The notes under the pieces are model-generated. The model searched no databases. It worked only from the letters and a program-made list of their open reading frames with translations, and was not told where the DNA came from. 64,000 nt of DNA from Variovorax fucosicus (GTDB lineage: Bacteria > Pseudomonadota > Gammaproteobacteria > Burkholderiales > Burkholderiaceae_C). The stretch covers positions 2,046,001 through 2,110,000 of the forward strand of contig NZ_JASZYU010000001.1 of assembly GCF_030316825.1 (NCBI RefSeq), read 5' to 3'. How positions within the stretch are numbered: position 1 is the stretch's first letter; every line of letters starts with the position of its first letter. Below are positions 44,396-53,678 of the stretch, in pieces. Made by a program: the position numbers and the translations under genes.

Positions 44396-45511
44396 ATGAA
44401 TCCCAAACATCTCTTCGACCTGTCCCGCAAGGCAGTCAGCGCGTGGGTGGATGATTTCGCGCCGAGCATGGGCGCGGCGATCTCCTACTACACGATGTTC
44501 TCGCTGGCGCCGCTGCTGGTGATCGTGACCGCCATCGCCGGCGCACTGTTCGGCCGGGAGGCCGTACAGGGCGAGATCGTCGCCCAGCTCACCGGGCTGA
44601 TCGGGCGCGAAGGCGCGATCGCGGTGCAGGGCCTCGTGCGCAGTGCGAGCGAGCCCGCCAAGGGCCTGGCCGCCGGGCTGCTCGGCGTCGGCGTCCTGAT
44701 CATCGGCGCGACCACGGTGTTCGCCGAGCTGCAGAGCGCGCTCGATCGCATCTGGCACGTGCCCGAAAAGGACAAGCCGAAGGGCGTCTGGGCACTGCTG
44801 CGCGCGCGGGTGCTGTCGTTCGGTCTCATCCTGGGCCTGGCGTTCCTGCTGATGGTGTCGCTCACGGTCAGCGCGGTGCTGGCTGCGTTCGGCAGCTGGG
44901 CCGGCGGGCTGATGCCGGGCTCCGAGCTGCTACTGCAGGTCCTCAACATGGCGATCTCGCTGTCCGTCAGCACCGTGCTGTTCGCGATGATCTTCAAACT
45001 GATGCCGACCGCGCCGATCGCATGGCACGACGTCTGGATCGGCGCGATGGTCACCGCGGTGCTGTTCGAAATCGGCAAGGCGTTGATCGGCCTCTACCTC
45101 GGCAAGAGCGGCGTCACCGAGTCGTTCGCGGCGGCGGGCTCGCTGGTGGTGGTGTTGGCCTGGGTCTACTACGCGGCGCAGATCTTTCTGCTGGGGGCGG
45201 AGTTCACCAAGGTCTATGCGAACGAGCACGGCTCGGTGGCGGGTGCCAAGGCGGTGGCGGCCACCGAGGCCACGGCCACGGTGGCTGCGGCCGGCACCGA
45301 CGCGTCGCCTGCCGCGGTGGTGGCATCGGCGCAACCCGACGGCGCGGCCCTGGCCAGCGCGACCGCCGCACAGCGCGAAGTCGCGCGGCGGCTGCAGGTT
45401 GCCACCAGGACGCTGACCCAGCAGGTCGCCGTGTTCGCCGCGGTGACGCTCGTCAGCGCCGTGGTGTCGCGCTGGCAAAAGCGGCAGCGCAAGGCGGCAC
45501 GGCAGCATTGA
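44396..45511 (+). CDS. YihY/BrkB family inner-membrane protein
   Basis: 371 residues. The start MNPKHLFDLSRKAVSAWVDDFAPSMGAAISYYTMFSLAPLL is the conserved BrkB opening. About six membrane helices end near residue 285, with VVLAWVYYAAQIFLLGAEFTKVYA characteristic. The ~85-residue cytoplasmic tail is Ala-rich with a likely amphipathic helix (AQREVARRLQVATRTLTQQV). Once annotated as RNase BN in error; the true function is unknown. Confidence 0.9.
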   Translation: MNPKHLFDLSRKAVSAWVDDFAPSMGAAISYYTMFSLAPLLVIVTAIAGALFGREAVQGEIVAQLTGLIGREGAIAVQGLVRSASEPAKGLAAGLLGVGVLIIGATTVFAELQSALDRIWHVPEKDKPKGVWALLRARVLSFGLILGLAFLLMVSLTVSAVLAAFGSWAGGLMPGSELLLQVLNMAISLSVSTVLFAMIFKLMPTAPIAWHDVWIGAMVTAVLFEIGKALIGLYLGKSGVTESFAAAGSLVVVLAWVYYAAQIFLLGAEFTKVYANEHGSVAGAKAVAATEATATVAAAGTDASPAAVVASAQPDGAALASATAAQREVARRLQVATRTLTQQVAVFAAVTLVSAVVSRWQKRQRKAARQH

Positions 45512-45593
45512 CCACGGCCGGCGAGGTTGTGGTGTTCAATAGATGGGTGGCCGGCGCGCGATCCTGCAGCGCTGGCCCCTCCGAAAGACCGCC

Positions 45594-46352
45594 ATGGCCG
45601 AATCGCTGCTTCTCACCACCGCCCGCGTTTCGACATTCGATGGCGACCGGCTCCTCACCGGCGCCAGCGGCTTTTTCTTCGAGCGCGACGAGCAGCTGTT
45701 CTTCGTGACCAGCCGGCACGTGGTGGTGGACGCGCCGACCAAGCACTTTCCCAACCGCATCGAGATCGAGCTGCACACCGACGCGGTTGATCTGACGCGC
45801 TCGTTCTCGGTATCGGTCTGGCTGTATGTGGACGGCAAGAGCGCCTGGCGCCAGGGCAGCGACATGGGCGGCGAGATCGATGTCGCGGTGATCGAGATTC
45901 CGCGCTCCGCGATTCCGGCATCGACCGCGATGTTCTGCTTCACGCCCGCGCACCTGCAACGCTCGCTCGACGAGGTGGAGGTCGGCAGCGTGCTGCTGGT
46001 GGTCGGCTTTCCGCTCGGCTTTCACGACGTGGTGCATCACCTGCCGGTAGTGCGGCAGGCGGTCGTCGCCTCGTCGTTCGGCATCCGGTTCCAGGGGCAG
46101 GGTTTCTTTCTGACGGATGCGCGCACGCACCGCGGCACGAGCGGTGCACCGGTCGTCATGCGCGTGCCGGCCGGCGGAGGCCCGCTGCCTTGGAAGCTGC
46201 TCGGCGTGCATTCGTCGCGCATGGACATGAGCACGCGCGACCTGGTGCTCGACGAGTCGCTCGGCCTCAACTGCGCCTGGTACGCCGACATCCTGCTCAC
46301 GCTGACCGCACCCGGCGCCGTCGTGGCGCAGGTCACGGCGCCTGCGGCCTGA
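45594..46352 (+). CDS. Trypsin-like serine protease domain protein without signal peptide
   Basis: 252 residues from ATG 45594. The S1-type triad is visible: His in FFVTSRHVVVD, Asp in GGEIDVAVIEIP and Ser in HRGTSGAPVV. There is no PDZ domain, signal peptide or membrane helix, so it appears cytoplasmic. SVLLVVGFPLGFHD matches the loop seen in HtrA-like and bacterial-defence trypsin modules. Alone between brkB and a lipoprotein gene; the physiological substrate is unknown. An upstream in-frame start at 45543 is less likely. Confidence 0.8.
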   Translation: MAESLLLTTARVSTFDGDRLLTGASGFFFERDEQLFFVTSRHVVVDAPTKHFPNRIEIELHTDAVDLTRSFSVSVWLYVDGKSAWRQGSDMGGEIDVAVIEIPRSAIPASTAMFCFTPAHLQRSLDEVEVGSVLLVVGFPLGFHDVVHHLPVVRQAVVASSFGIRFQGQGFFLTDARTHRGTSGAPVVMRVPAGGGPLPWKLLGVHSSRMDMSTRDLVLDESLGLNCAWYADILLTLTAPGAVVAQVTAPAA

Positions 46353-46361
46353 CTTCGGCGC

Positions 46362-46694
46362 TTACGGTTTCGCCGGCGGCTCGTTTGGCGGCGGCTGGTT
46401 CTCGCGCTTGTTCTTGTCGAGGGCGCGCTCCAGCGCCTGCTTGGCGTTTTCGGCGTCCTGCTTCACCTGTGGTGACTTCGCGAAAGCGACGGTCTTGTCG
46501 CGCGCCGTCTCTGCCAGTTCTGCCGCCTTCTTGGCAGCGGCGATGGCGGCCGCTTCGGTCTTGTCGACGGCCGCGTTGACCTGCTCGCGCGAAGGTTCTT
46601 TGCCGGCGTGATCCGTGCAGGCCGCCAGCGCCAGCGCGGCGGCAACCAGCATGCCCAGCGTCAGCTTGCTGCGGATGGAGTTGGAAAGGGTCAT
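46362..46694 (-). CDS. Small lipoprotein, helical, unknown function
   Basis: 110 residues from ATG 46694. The lipobox is LALAAC at about residue 26. The mature part is one long Ala/Lys/Glu-rich amphipathic helix (EAAAIAAAKKAAELAETARDK) with a Pro-rich end (PPPNEPPAKP). It resembles small periplasmic Lpp-like or LEA-like proteins in composition only. Confidence 0.7.
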   Translation of the reverse strand: MTLSNSIRSKLTLGMLVAAALALAACTDHAGKEPSREQVNAAVDKTEAAAIAAAKKAAELAETARDKTVAFAKSPQVKQDAENAKQALERALDKNKRENQPPPNEPPAKP

Positions 46695-46838
46695 GGCCAA
46701 AGGCTAGTGCCGGCCGGCCGCGCCGGCAAAACATCCAGGCCGCGAACGGCTGTAGGACGTGACACCCGCCGGGCACAAGCCGTTACAGCGCGTGCGGTCC
46801 GTGCAGTCCGTTGGATGGCGGCTCGCCGGTCGCCAGGC

Positions 46839-47057
46839 TCAGTAGTGGGGCGGCAGTTCGTCGCGCAGGTTGCGCGGGCTGCCGCTGCCCGCGTCGGTGC
46901 TCTGCTGGCGCAGCTGCACCACCTGTTGGACCAGGCTGTCGATCTGCTGCTGCTGCCGGTAGATCACCAGGTTGAGCTGGTCGAGCAGGTCTTCGGTGTA
47001 GCTCGCCTTGATCTCCAGCTCGTTCAGGCGGTGTTCGACGTCTTGCGGATGTTCCAT
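46839..47057 (-). CDS. slyX: SlyX family protein
   Basis: 72 residues: VEHRLNELEIKASYTEDLLDQLNLVIYRQQQQIDSL forms a coiled coil with the SlyX pattern, ending in the usual PPHY. It starts 5 nt after the pirin stop on the same strand. The function is unknown. Confidence 0.88.
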   Translation of the reverse strand: MEHPQDVEHRLNELEIKASYTEDLLDQLNLVIYRQQQQIDSLVQQVVQLRQQSTDAGSGSPRNLRDELPPHY

Positions 47058-47062
47058 CCCGC

Positions 47063-48136
47063 CTATTTGACAGGAAGCGCCGGCGGCCGCTCCTCGCGCC
47101 CACCCGGATGCCGCGCGAAGCGGGCCGGGTCGCGCCCGTGCACCGGCGCGTCGTGGTCCCAAGGCCAGCCACCGAACTGGGTGCGGCGGTAGTCCTGCAT
47201 GGTCTGCGCGATCTCGGCCTGCGTGTTCATCACGAACGGCCCGTACTGCACCACCGGCTCGGCGATCGGCCGGCCCTGCAGCACCAGGAACTCGGCGACG
47301 GCGCCGTTGCCGTTGACCAGCTCGACCGCTTCCGCGGCGCGCAGCTCGATCATTGCGTGCTGCGTCACGTCCTGCCCGGCCACGGCGACCGACGTGCCCT
47401 TGAAGAAATAGAGCGTGCGGCGCGTGCCCTCGCCGGTGGCGGCCGGCAGCGTCCAGTGCGCGCCGGGCGCCATGCGGATCGTCCAGATCGCCAGGTCGGC
47501 ATCGGGCTGCGCAGCCCACGAGTCCGGCGGCGGCGCCAGCGGCCCGCCCTCGCCCGGAGCGCCGTCGACCGGGCCGATGCGGCCGGCCACGCTCGAGACT
47601 TCGGTGCTGCGGCCTTCGGCATCGGTGGCGGTGAAGTGCGGGATGTCCTCGGCCCAGAACATGGTGAAGTGCGGCGCCACCATCTTGTTGCGCGCCGGCA
47701 GGTTCAGCCAGATCTGGAACAGCTCGAGCGGGTTCGGTGCTGCGGCATCGAGCAGCGGGAACATCTCGGAATGCACGATGCCCTTGCCGGCGGTGAGCCA
47801 TTGCACGTCGCCGCCGCCGAAGCGTGCCGCGGCGCCGAGCGAGTCGGAATGGTCGATCAGGCCCTTGCGCACCACCGTCACCGTTTCAAAGCCGCGGTGC
47901 GGATGCCCCGGAAAGCCCGGCACCGGGTTGCCGTGGTACATGCTCCAGCCGTCCTTGCGGCTGAAGTCCGAGCCGAGCTGGCGGCCGGCCAGCATCGCTT
48001 CGTCGACCGCCATCTCGCCGTTGCCCTGCGGATAGGCATCGTCGTGGTACGCGCAAAACAGGAAAGGGTCGATCGTCTCCCAGGGGAAACCAAGGGCTTT
48101 GATCTGGAGAATCGGGCTGGCAGCAATCGTGGACAC
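47063..48136 (-). CDS. Pirin family protein
   Basis: 357 residues from GTG 48136. This start is chosen because AAGGAG lies 7 nt upstream, whereas the ATG at 48160 has no ribosome site. The bicupin metal site is HPHRGFETVTVV, plus QWLTAGKGIVHSEM (His, His, His, Glu). The C-terminal cupin ends FVLQGRPIAEPVVQYGPFVMNT, typical of pirins. Some bacterial pirins oxidise quercetin or bind pyruvate dehydrogenase; the role here is open. Confidence 0.9.
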   Translation of the reverse strand: MSTIAASPILQIKALGFPWETIDPFLFCAYHDDAYPQGNGEMAVDEAMLAGRQLGSDFSRKDGWSMYHGNPVPGFPGHPHRGFETVTVVRKGLIDHSDSLGAAARFGGGDVQWLTAGKGIVHSEMFPLLDAAAPNPLELFQIWLNLPARNKMVAPHFTMFWAEDIPHFTATDAEGRSTEVSSVAGRIGPVDGAPGEGGPLAPPPDSWAAQPDADLAIWTIRMAPGAHWTLPAATGEGTRRTLYFFKGTSVAVAGQDVTQHAMIELRAAEAVELVNGNGAVAEFLVLQGRPIAEPVVQYGPFVMNTQAEIAQTMQDYRRTQFGGWPWDHDAPVHGRDPARFARHPGGREERPPALPVK

Positions 48137-48258
48137 GGGGGCACTCCTTCTGTGAATCATTGAAATATGGGGATGCCCACCCCGATGCGAAAGGGGTCGG
48201 CGTGGGACGCAGCGACCTGCCAGCGGAACAATGATCTCCCATCGCTACCCTTGCTCTC

Positions 48259-49782
48259 ATGGAAATCGAATTCAAGTTCTGCATTCCGCCCACCCGCCTT
48301 GCGGCCGTCGAAGCCGCCGTGCGCCGCGGCGCCGTGGTTCGCACGCGCCTGCAGGCGCGCTACTTCGACACCGCCGACCGCGCCCTGGCTTCCAGTGGCA
48401 TCGTGCTGCGGCTGCGCAAGGAAGGCCGGCGCTGGGTGCAGACCGTCAAGGCCGCGGGTGACGGGCCGCTGCATCGCGAGGAGCACAACGTGGATCTCGG
48501 CGTCGCGCGCGCCGGGGTGGTGCCGGCGCCCGATGCGCAGCGCCACCACGGCACGCCGGTGGGCGAGCGGCTGGTTCAGGCACTGGCCGGCGCGCCGCTG
48601 GCTGAAACCTATGCGACCGACATCTGGCGGCTGACGCGCGATGTGCGTGCCGGCGGCAGCACCGTGGAACTCGCGCTCGACGTGGGCAAGGTGGTCGCGC
48701 ACGCGGGCACGCCCGAGGCGCGCGAGTCACCGGTGTGCGAGCTGGAACTCGAACTCAAACGTGGCCCGGTGGCCGGCCTGGTCGCCCTCGCGCAGCGCTG
48801 GGCGCAACAGCACGGGTTGTGGTTCAGCACCGTTTCCAAGGCCGAGCGTGGCGAGCGCCTGCTGGCGGGCCTCGACGTGGTGCCGGCCGTCAAGGCGCTG
48901 CCGCCGCGTTTTCCGCAAGATGTGCCGCCGGACGGCCCGGCCGTGCAGCGCGCCGTGGTCGCGAGCTGCCTGGCGCAGATGCTGCCCAACGCCAGCGAGA
49001 TCGCGGCGGGCAGCGAGGACGAGGAGCAAGTCCATCAGTTGCGCATCGGCATCCGGCGCCTGCGCACCGCGCTGCGCGAGCTGAGCGAACTCGCGCCATC
49101 CGCTTTCGATGCAGCCTGGGAACCCCCGCTGGTCGATGCCTTTCGCGCGCTCGGCGCGCTGCGCGACCGCGTACAGGTGGTGCAACGCATGGCGCCGCAG
49201 CTGCGCGAGGCCGGTGCGCCAGCCATCGCGTTGCCGGCCGAAAACGCGCCTGCACCCCCGGCTGGCACCGCCGTGCGCGCGCCGGCTTTCCAGGCCGTTC
49301 TGGTGGCGCTGATCGGCTTCACGGCCGGTGAAGCTCAGGATGTAAGCGAGTCCTCGCTCAACTCCAAAGCCACGCTGCGCCTGCTGCGCAAGCACCTGCA
49401 GCAGCTGCACGCGAAAACGGTGCGCGACGGCAAGCGCTTCGAAACCCTGGCCGCCGAAAGCCAGCACCGCGCGCGCAAGCGGCTCAAGCGGCTGCGCTAC
49501 CTGGGCGAATTCGTCGCGCCGCTGTTTGTCGAAGCCGGCGCGAAGCGCTACCTCGCACGGCTTGGCCCCGCGCAAGACGCCCTGGGCGAGTTCAACGACG
49601 AAGCGGTCGCCAGCGCGCTGTACCGCCAGGCGGTGGAACACGACCCCGGTGCCTGGTTCGCCGTCGGCTGGTTCAGCGCCCGGCGTCCGGCCGGGGCGCG
49701 GGCTTGCCGCAAGGCGCTGGGCGAAATCGCTGCCGGCCCGCGCTTCTGGCGGCGCAGGAAGCGCCATGGCGGGGGCGACTGA
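48259..49782 (+). CDS. CYTH–CHAD domain protein (inorganic triphosphatase-like)
   Basis: 507 residues. CYTH domain ~1–200: MEIEFKF gives the ExExK signature, then RYFDTADRALASSGIVLRLR and ELELELKRG. CHAD domain ~225–500: QVHQLRIGIRRLRTALREL and RKRLKRLRYLGEFV with conserved His/Arg for polyphosphate binding. E. coli YgiF, with the same layout, hydrolyses inorganic triphosphate. Likely cytoplasmic phosphate or polyphosphate metabolism. Confidence 0.93.
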   Translation: MEIEFKFCIPPTRLAAVEAAVRRGAVVRTRLQARYFDTADRALASSGIVLRLRKEGRRWVQTVKAAGDGPLHREEHNVDLGVARAGVVPAPDAQRHHGTPVGERLVQALAGAPLAETYATDIWRLTRDVRAGGSTVELALDVGKVVAHAGTPEARESPVCELELELKRGPVAGLVALAQRWAQQHGLWFSTVSKAERGERLLAGLDVVPAVKALPPRFPQDVPPDGPAVQRAVVASCLAQMLPNASEIAAGSEDEEQVHQLRIGIRRLRTALRELSELAPSAFDAAWEPPLVDAFRALGALRDRVQVVQRMAPQLREAGAPAIALPAENAPAPPAGTAVRAPAFQAVLVALIGFTAGEAQDVSESSLNSKATLRLLRKHLQQLHAKTVRDGKRFETLAAESQHRARKRLKRLRYLGEFVAPLFVEAGAKRYLARLGPAQDALGEFNDEAVASALYRQAVEHDPGAWFAVGWFSARRPAGARACRKALGEIAAGPRFWRRRKRHGGGD

Positions 49783-49825
49783 GGCCTTCGCAGGCGCGTC
49801 ACATGCCGCCGCCAGAATCGGCGCG

Positions 49826-50440
49826 ATGTACCACGGCGAACGCTTCAACGGCTACACCCACCTGCTCGGCCTGTTGCTCGCCTTGCTCGGCGCAGGCCTG
49901 CTGCTCGGCAAGACGCTGCCGCACGGCGATGCGGCCCGGATCGCGGCGGCGCTGGTGTTCGCGCTGTCGATGGTGGTGCTGTACGCCGCGTCGACGCTGT
50001 TCCACAGCACGCGCGGCCCGGCCCGGCTGTTCTGGCAGCGCGCCGACCACTGCGCGATCTACCTGCTGATCGCGGGCACCTACACCCCCTTCGGCCTCGT
50101 AACGCTGCAGGGCCCATGGGGCTGGGCACTGCTGGCCGCGATCTGGAGCGTGGCGGTTTTCGGCATCTACCGGGAATTGCGGCCCGGCGTCGGCGCCGCG
50201 CCTTCGCTGCCGCTCTACATCGGCATGGGCTGGCTCGGCGTGGCCGCGGCGGCGCCGCTGGCCGCACGGCTCGATGGCGGCGGTCTCGGCTGGCTGCTGG
50301 CCGGCGCGGTGCTCTATACCGCGGGCACGGTGTTCTATCGCAACCGGCGCGGCTGGGTGCATGCCCACGGACTGTGGCACTTGTTCGTACTTGGTGGCAC
50401 TGCCAGCCATTTCGTCGCCATCACGTGGTTTGTGCTCTGA
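49826..50440 (+). CDS. trhA: PAQR/hemolysin III family membrane protein (TrhA)
   Basis: 204 residues, seven membrane helices. Family motifs: NGYTHLLG, VVLYAASTLFHS, RADHCAIYLLIAGTYTPF and HGLWHLFVLGGTASHF, which supply the Ser/Asp/His metal site. ATG 49826 (MYHGERFN) matches the family start. TrhA acts in membrane-energetics homeostasis in E. coli; toxin activity is doubtful. Confidence 0.92.
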   Translation: MYHGERFNGYTHLLGLLLALLGAGLLLGKTLPHGDAARIAAALVFALSMVVLYAASTLFHSTRGPARLFWQRADHCAIYLLIAGTYTPFGLVTLQGPWGWALLAAIWSVAVFGIYRELRPGVGAAPSLPLYIGMGWLGVAAAAPLAARLDGGGLGWLLAGAVLYTAGTVFYRNRRGWVHAHGLWHLFVLGGTASHFVAITWFVL

Positions 50441-50634
50441 AGCCCTCTAACTGTGGGGCGTACGCATCTTTTGCGCACCGGGCGGGCCGAAGATTTGACA
50501 TTTCAGTCACATTTGCGTGACGTTTTGACGCTGAAGCGCGTCTGGTTGCGCTGCAACAAACCAATTTCGGCCTTGCTGTGCAAGACTGTTGTTGCGGTCA
50601 GGGAGCGGTCAGCCACAACGCGGGGGTGGTGTTC

Positions 50635-51048
50635 ATGGAAACAAGCGATCTCAGAACGATCGAGCAGGCGCGGGTCTCGGTCGAAGAAATCATCACGGCC
50701 AGGTATCTCGGCGTGCAGGCCGTGCCCACGCTCGCAGCAACCGACTTCGCCCTGCTGCCGCCATCGCTGCAAGAGGTAGAGCGGCGCATCGTCGAAGACA
50801 ACGAGGATGGCAACCGCATGCGCGTGGGTCTTCACATGTGCCTGAGCGCGGCCAGCGTGGCGCTGCAGGTCGCCGCGAAACTCATGCACGACTTCCCGGA
50901 TCTGGCCCACGCCGAACGGGCCAAGGCCCTGCTCAAGTGCTCCGAAGACGCCATGGCGGCCGCCGACGCTGCGCGCCATGCCGCGTCCGTGCTCTCCGGC
51001 GAGGAACTGCCCGAAACCGAGGCGTTCTTCGACAGTTCGCGCTTCTAA
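50635..51048 (+). CDS. Small helical protein of unknown function
   Basis: 137 residues from ATG 50635 (METSDLRTIEQARVSVEEI). It is mainly alpha-helical, soluble, and contains LLPPSLQEVERRIVEDNEDGNRM and a long helix ALLKCSEDAMAAADAARHAASVL. I do not recognise a family. TTGACA at 50495–50500 could be its -35, with no good -10. It precedes the operator-like palindrome of the catabolic cluster by 120 bp and could be independent of it. Confidence 0.65.
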   Translation: METSDLRTIEQARVSVEEIITARYLGVQAVPTLAATDFALLPPSLQEVERRIVEDNEDGNRMRVGLHMCLSAASVALQVAAKLMHDFPDLAHAERAKALLKCSEDAMAAADAARHAASVLSGEELPETEAFFDSSRF

Positions 51049-51170
51049 GCCCTCTCGCTCCCCCGGATCGGTGCGTCCGCGCACCGCCATCACGCTGAAA
51101 CCACGCTGATTTCAGGGAAAACCCCTGGGCGCAAGCGGGCCCGCATCTTGCAAGCTGCTGTCCAAAGTTG

Positions 51171-51182
51171 ACTGTCGACAGT
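51171..51182. promoter_or_regulatory. Operator-like palindrome ahead of the catabolic cluster
   Basis: ACTGTCGACAGT is a perfect 12-bp palindrome 41 nt before the class II aldolase start. Its core TGTCGACA fits sites bound by FCD-subfamily GntR regulators; such a regulator is encoded inside the cluster at 60500–61249. The link is inference. Confidence 0.45.
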
Positions 51183-51223
51183 TTGCACCTGCAAACGGGC
51201 GGCCGACCCGGAGAAGCAGAGCC

Positions 51224-52018
51224 ATGCCGCCGTTGCACGCCGTGGGCCCCCTGGCCCCCCCCATGTCCGATGCCGAGCGCCAAGTGCGCGAAGACTTGGC
51301 CGCCGCCTACCGGCTGGTCGCCTATTACGGCATGGACGACAGCATCTACACCCACATCTCGGCGCGGGTGCCGGGCCAGGACGGCCAGTTCCTGATCAAC
51401 CCGTTCGGCATGCTGTTTCGCGACATCACCGCCTCGTCGCTGGTCAAGATCGACCTCGAAGGCCGCATCCTGGACGACTCGCCCCACGACGTGAACCCGG
51501 CCGGCTTCACCATCCACAGCGCGGTGCACGCGGCACGCCACGATGCGGCCTGCGTACTGCACACCCACACCGTGGCTGGCGTGGCGGTGTCGTCGCTGGC
51601 TGGCGGGCTGCAGCCCTGCAACCAGTGGGCGCTGCAGTTCTACAACCGGGTCGTGTACCACGACTTCGAGGGCATCGCGCTCGACGACGACGAGCGCGAA
51701 CGCCTGGTGGCTGACCTCGGCCCGACCGCCCAGGCGCTGATCCTGCGCAACCACGGCCTCGTGACGCTGGGCCGCAACGTGTCCGAAGCTTTCATCCTCA
51801 TGCTCAACCTCGAGCGCGCCTGCCGCGTGCAGCTGGCGATCCAGTCGAGCGGCGTGCCGGTCTACCCGGTGCCGCCGGAGGTCTGCGAGAAAACCGCGCG
51901 CCAGTACGAAAGCGGCGACAGCACCCGCCTGCCCGGCACGCCCGACCCGAACGCGCGCGAGTGGCGCGCGCTGCTGCAGCGCATCGAGCCGGCGCCCGCT
52001 ACCTCGTTCCGCCAGTGA
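51224..52018 (+). CDS. Class II aldolase/adducin family protein
   Basis: 264 residues. Zn-binding His residues are in CVLHTHTVAGVAVSS and LRNHGLVTLG; HISARVPGQDGQFLINPFGM is the family N-terminal motif. No clear phosphate-binding GNxS/SG loops of sugar-phosphate aldolases are visible, so the substrate may be a non-phosphorylated hydroxy acid; decarboxylase activity is also possible. First gene of the cluster, 41 nt after the palindrome. Confidence 0.9.
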   Translation: MPPLHAVGPLAPPMSDAERQVREDLAAAYRLVAYYGMDDSIYTHISARVPGQDGQFLINPFGMLFRDITASSLVKIDLEGRILDDSPHDVNPAGFTIHSAVHAARHDAACVLHTHTVAGVAVSSLAGGLQPCNQWALQFYNRVVYHDFEGIALDDDERERLVADLGPTAQALILRNHGLVTLGRNVSEAFILMLNLERACRVQLAIQSSGVPVYPVPPEVCEKTARQYESGDSTRLPGTPDPNAREWRALLQRIEPAPATSFRQ

Positions 52019-52111
52019 GGCGCGCAGCCAGGGGCCGCGCCCCCCGCACCGCCTAGAAATCCGTCCCCCGTCCTTCCAATCTTCCCTCGAGCCACAAGGA
52101 GTCCTGTCCCC

Positions 52112-53677
52112 ATGAAACGTCGCAACCTCATCCAACTGGGTGCCGCCGCCACCGGCCTGACGCTCGCGGGCGTGCCGCTGCATCTGTTGGCCGCCGGCAA
52201 GAAGGGCGGCGTGATCAACGCCGTCGTGCAGCCCGAACCGCCCAGCCTGATGGTGGGCATCACGCAGAACGCGCCGACCCAGCTGGTCGCGGGCAACATC
52301 TACGAGGGCCTGCTGCGCTACGACGAAAAGGTCAACCCGCTGCCCGGCCTCGCGACCTCGTGGACGTCGAACAAGGAAGGCACGCTCTTCACCTTCAAGC
52401 TCAAGCCCGGCGTGCTGTGGCACGACGGCAAGCCCTTCACCGCGGCCGACGTGGTGTTCTCGGCCGATGTGTTCCTGCGCAAGACGCACGCGCGCCTGCG
52501 GGCCAACCTGGCGGCGGTGGAAAGCATCAAGGCGCTCGACCCGCTCACGGTCGAGTTCAAGCTCAAGTACCCGTTCGGCCCGTTCCTCGGCATCTTCGAG
52601 GTCGGCAGCATGCCGATGATCCCCAAGCACATCTACGAAGGCACCGACTTCGCCACCAACCCGGCCAACGCCACGCCGATCGGCACCGGGCCCTTCAAGT
52701 TCAAGGAGTGGGTCAAGGGCTCGTACATCCAGCTCGTGGCCAACGAGAAGTACCACGTCAAGGACGTGCCGCTGGTCGAGAGCGTCTACTTCCACGTCAT
52801 TCCCGACGCCGCATCGCGCGCCGCGGCGTTCGAATCGGGCAAGGTCGATGTGGTGCCGGGCGGCGCCGTCGAGTACTTCGACGTGCAGCGCCTGGCCAAG
52901 CTGCCGGGTGCCGCCGTCACCACCAAGGGCTGGGAGTTCTTCGCGCCGCACGCCTGGTTGTGGCTCAACAACCGCAAGGCGCCGATGGACAGCGTCAAGT
53001 TCCGCCAGGCGGTGATGTTCGCGATCGACCGCGAAGCCATCTGCAAGGTGGCGTGGCAAGGCTTCGCCAAGCCTGCGACCGGCCCGTTCAACAGCAACAT
53101 CAAGTTCCACAGCACCGACGTTGCCAAGTACCCGCGCAATGTCGAGGCCGCCAAGAAGCTGCTGGCCGAAGCCGGCTACAAGGGCGAAACCCTGCGCATG
53201 CTGCCGCTGCCTTACGGCGAGACCTGGACGCGTTCGGCCGAGATCCTGCGCCAGAACCTGCTGCAGGCCGGCATCAAGATCGAAATGGTCGCGACCGACG
53301 TGGCCGGCTGGAACCAGAAGCTCAACGAGTGGGACTACGACCTGGCCTTCACCTACGTCTACCAGTACGGTGACCCGGCGCTGGGCGTGGCCCGCAACTA
53401 CACGACCAGCAACATCGCCAAGGGCTCGCCGTTCAACAACGTCGAGGGCTACTCGAATCCGAAGATCGACGAGCTGTTCGATGCCGGTGCGAAGGAGGCC
53501 GACCCGGAAAAGCGCAAGGCCATCTACCTGCAGGTGCAGAAGATCCTGCTGGACGAAGTGCCCGTGGCCTGGCTCTACGAGATCAACTTCCCGACGCTGT
53601 ACCGCACCAAGATCAACAACCTGGTGAGTTCCGCGATCGGCCTGAACGACAGCCTCGGCACCGCATCGATCGCGTGA
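52112..53677 (+). CDS. ABC transporter substrate-binding protein, peptide/nickel family 5
   Basis: 521 residues. MKRRNLIQLGAAATGLTLAG gives a Tat-like signal. SBP_bac_5 motifs include IYEGLLRYDEKVNPLPGLATSW, TFKLKPGVLWHDGKPFTAADVVFS and FRQAVMFAIDREAICKVAW. It captures a dipeptide, polyamine-like or other cationic ligand in the periplasm and feeds the permeases that follow 1 nt later. Ligand type cannot be read; the cluster enzymes suggest an amino compound. Confidence 0.93.
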   Translation: MKRRNLIQLGAAATGLTLAGVPLHLLAAGKKGGVINAVVQPEPPSLMVGITQNAPTQLVAGNIYEGLLRYDEKVNPLPGLATSWTSNKEGTLFTFKLKPGVLWHDGKPFTAADVVFSADVFLRKTHARLRANLAAVESIKALDPLTVEFKLKYPFGPFLGIFEVGSMPMIPKHIYEGTDFATNPANATPIGTGPFKFKEWVKGSYIQLVANEKYHVKDVPLVESVYFHVIPDAASRAAAFESGKVDVVPGGAVEYFDVQRLAKLPGAAVTTKGWEFFAPHAWLWLNNRKAPMDSVKFRQAVMFAIDREAICKVAWQGFAKPATGPFNSNIKFHSTDVAKYPRNVEAAKKLLAEAGYKGETLRMLPLPYGETWTRSAEILRQNLLQAGIKIEMVATDVAGWNQKLNEWDYDLAFTYVYQYGDPALGVARNYTTSNIAKGSPFNNVEGYSNPKIDELFDAGAKEADPEKRKAIYLQVQKILLDEVPVAWLYEINFPTLYRTKINNLVSSAIGLNDSLGTASIA

Positions 53678-53678
53678 C

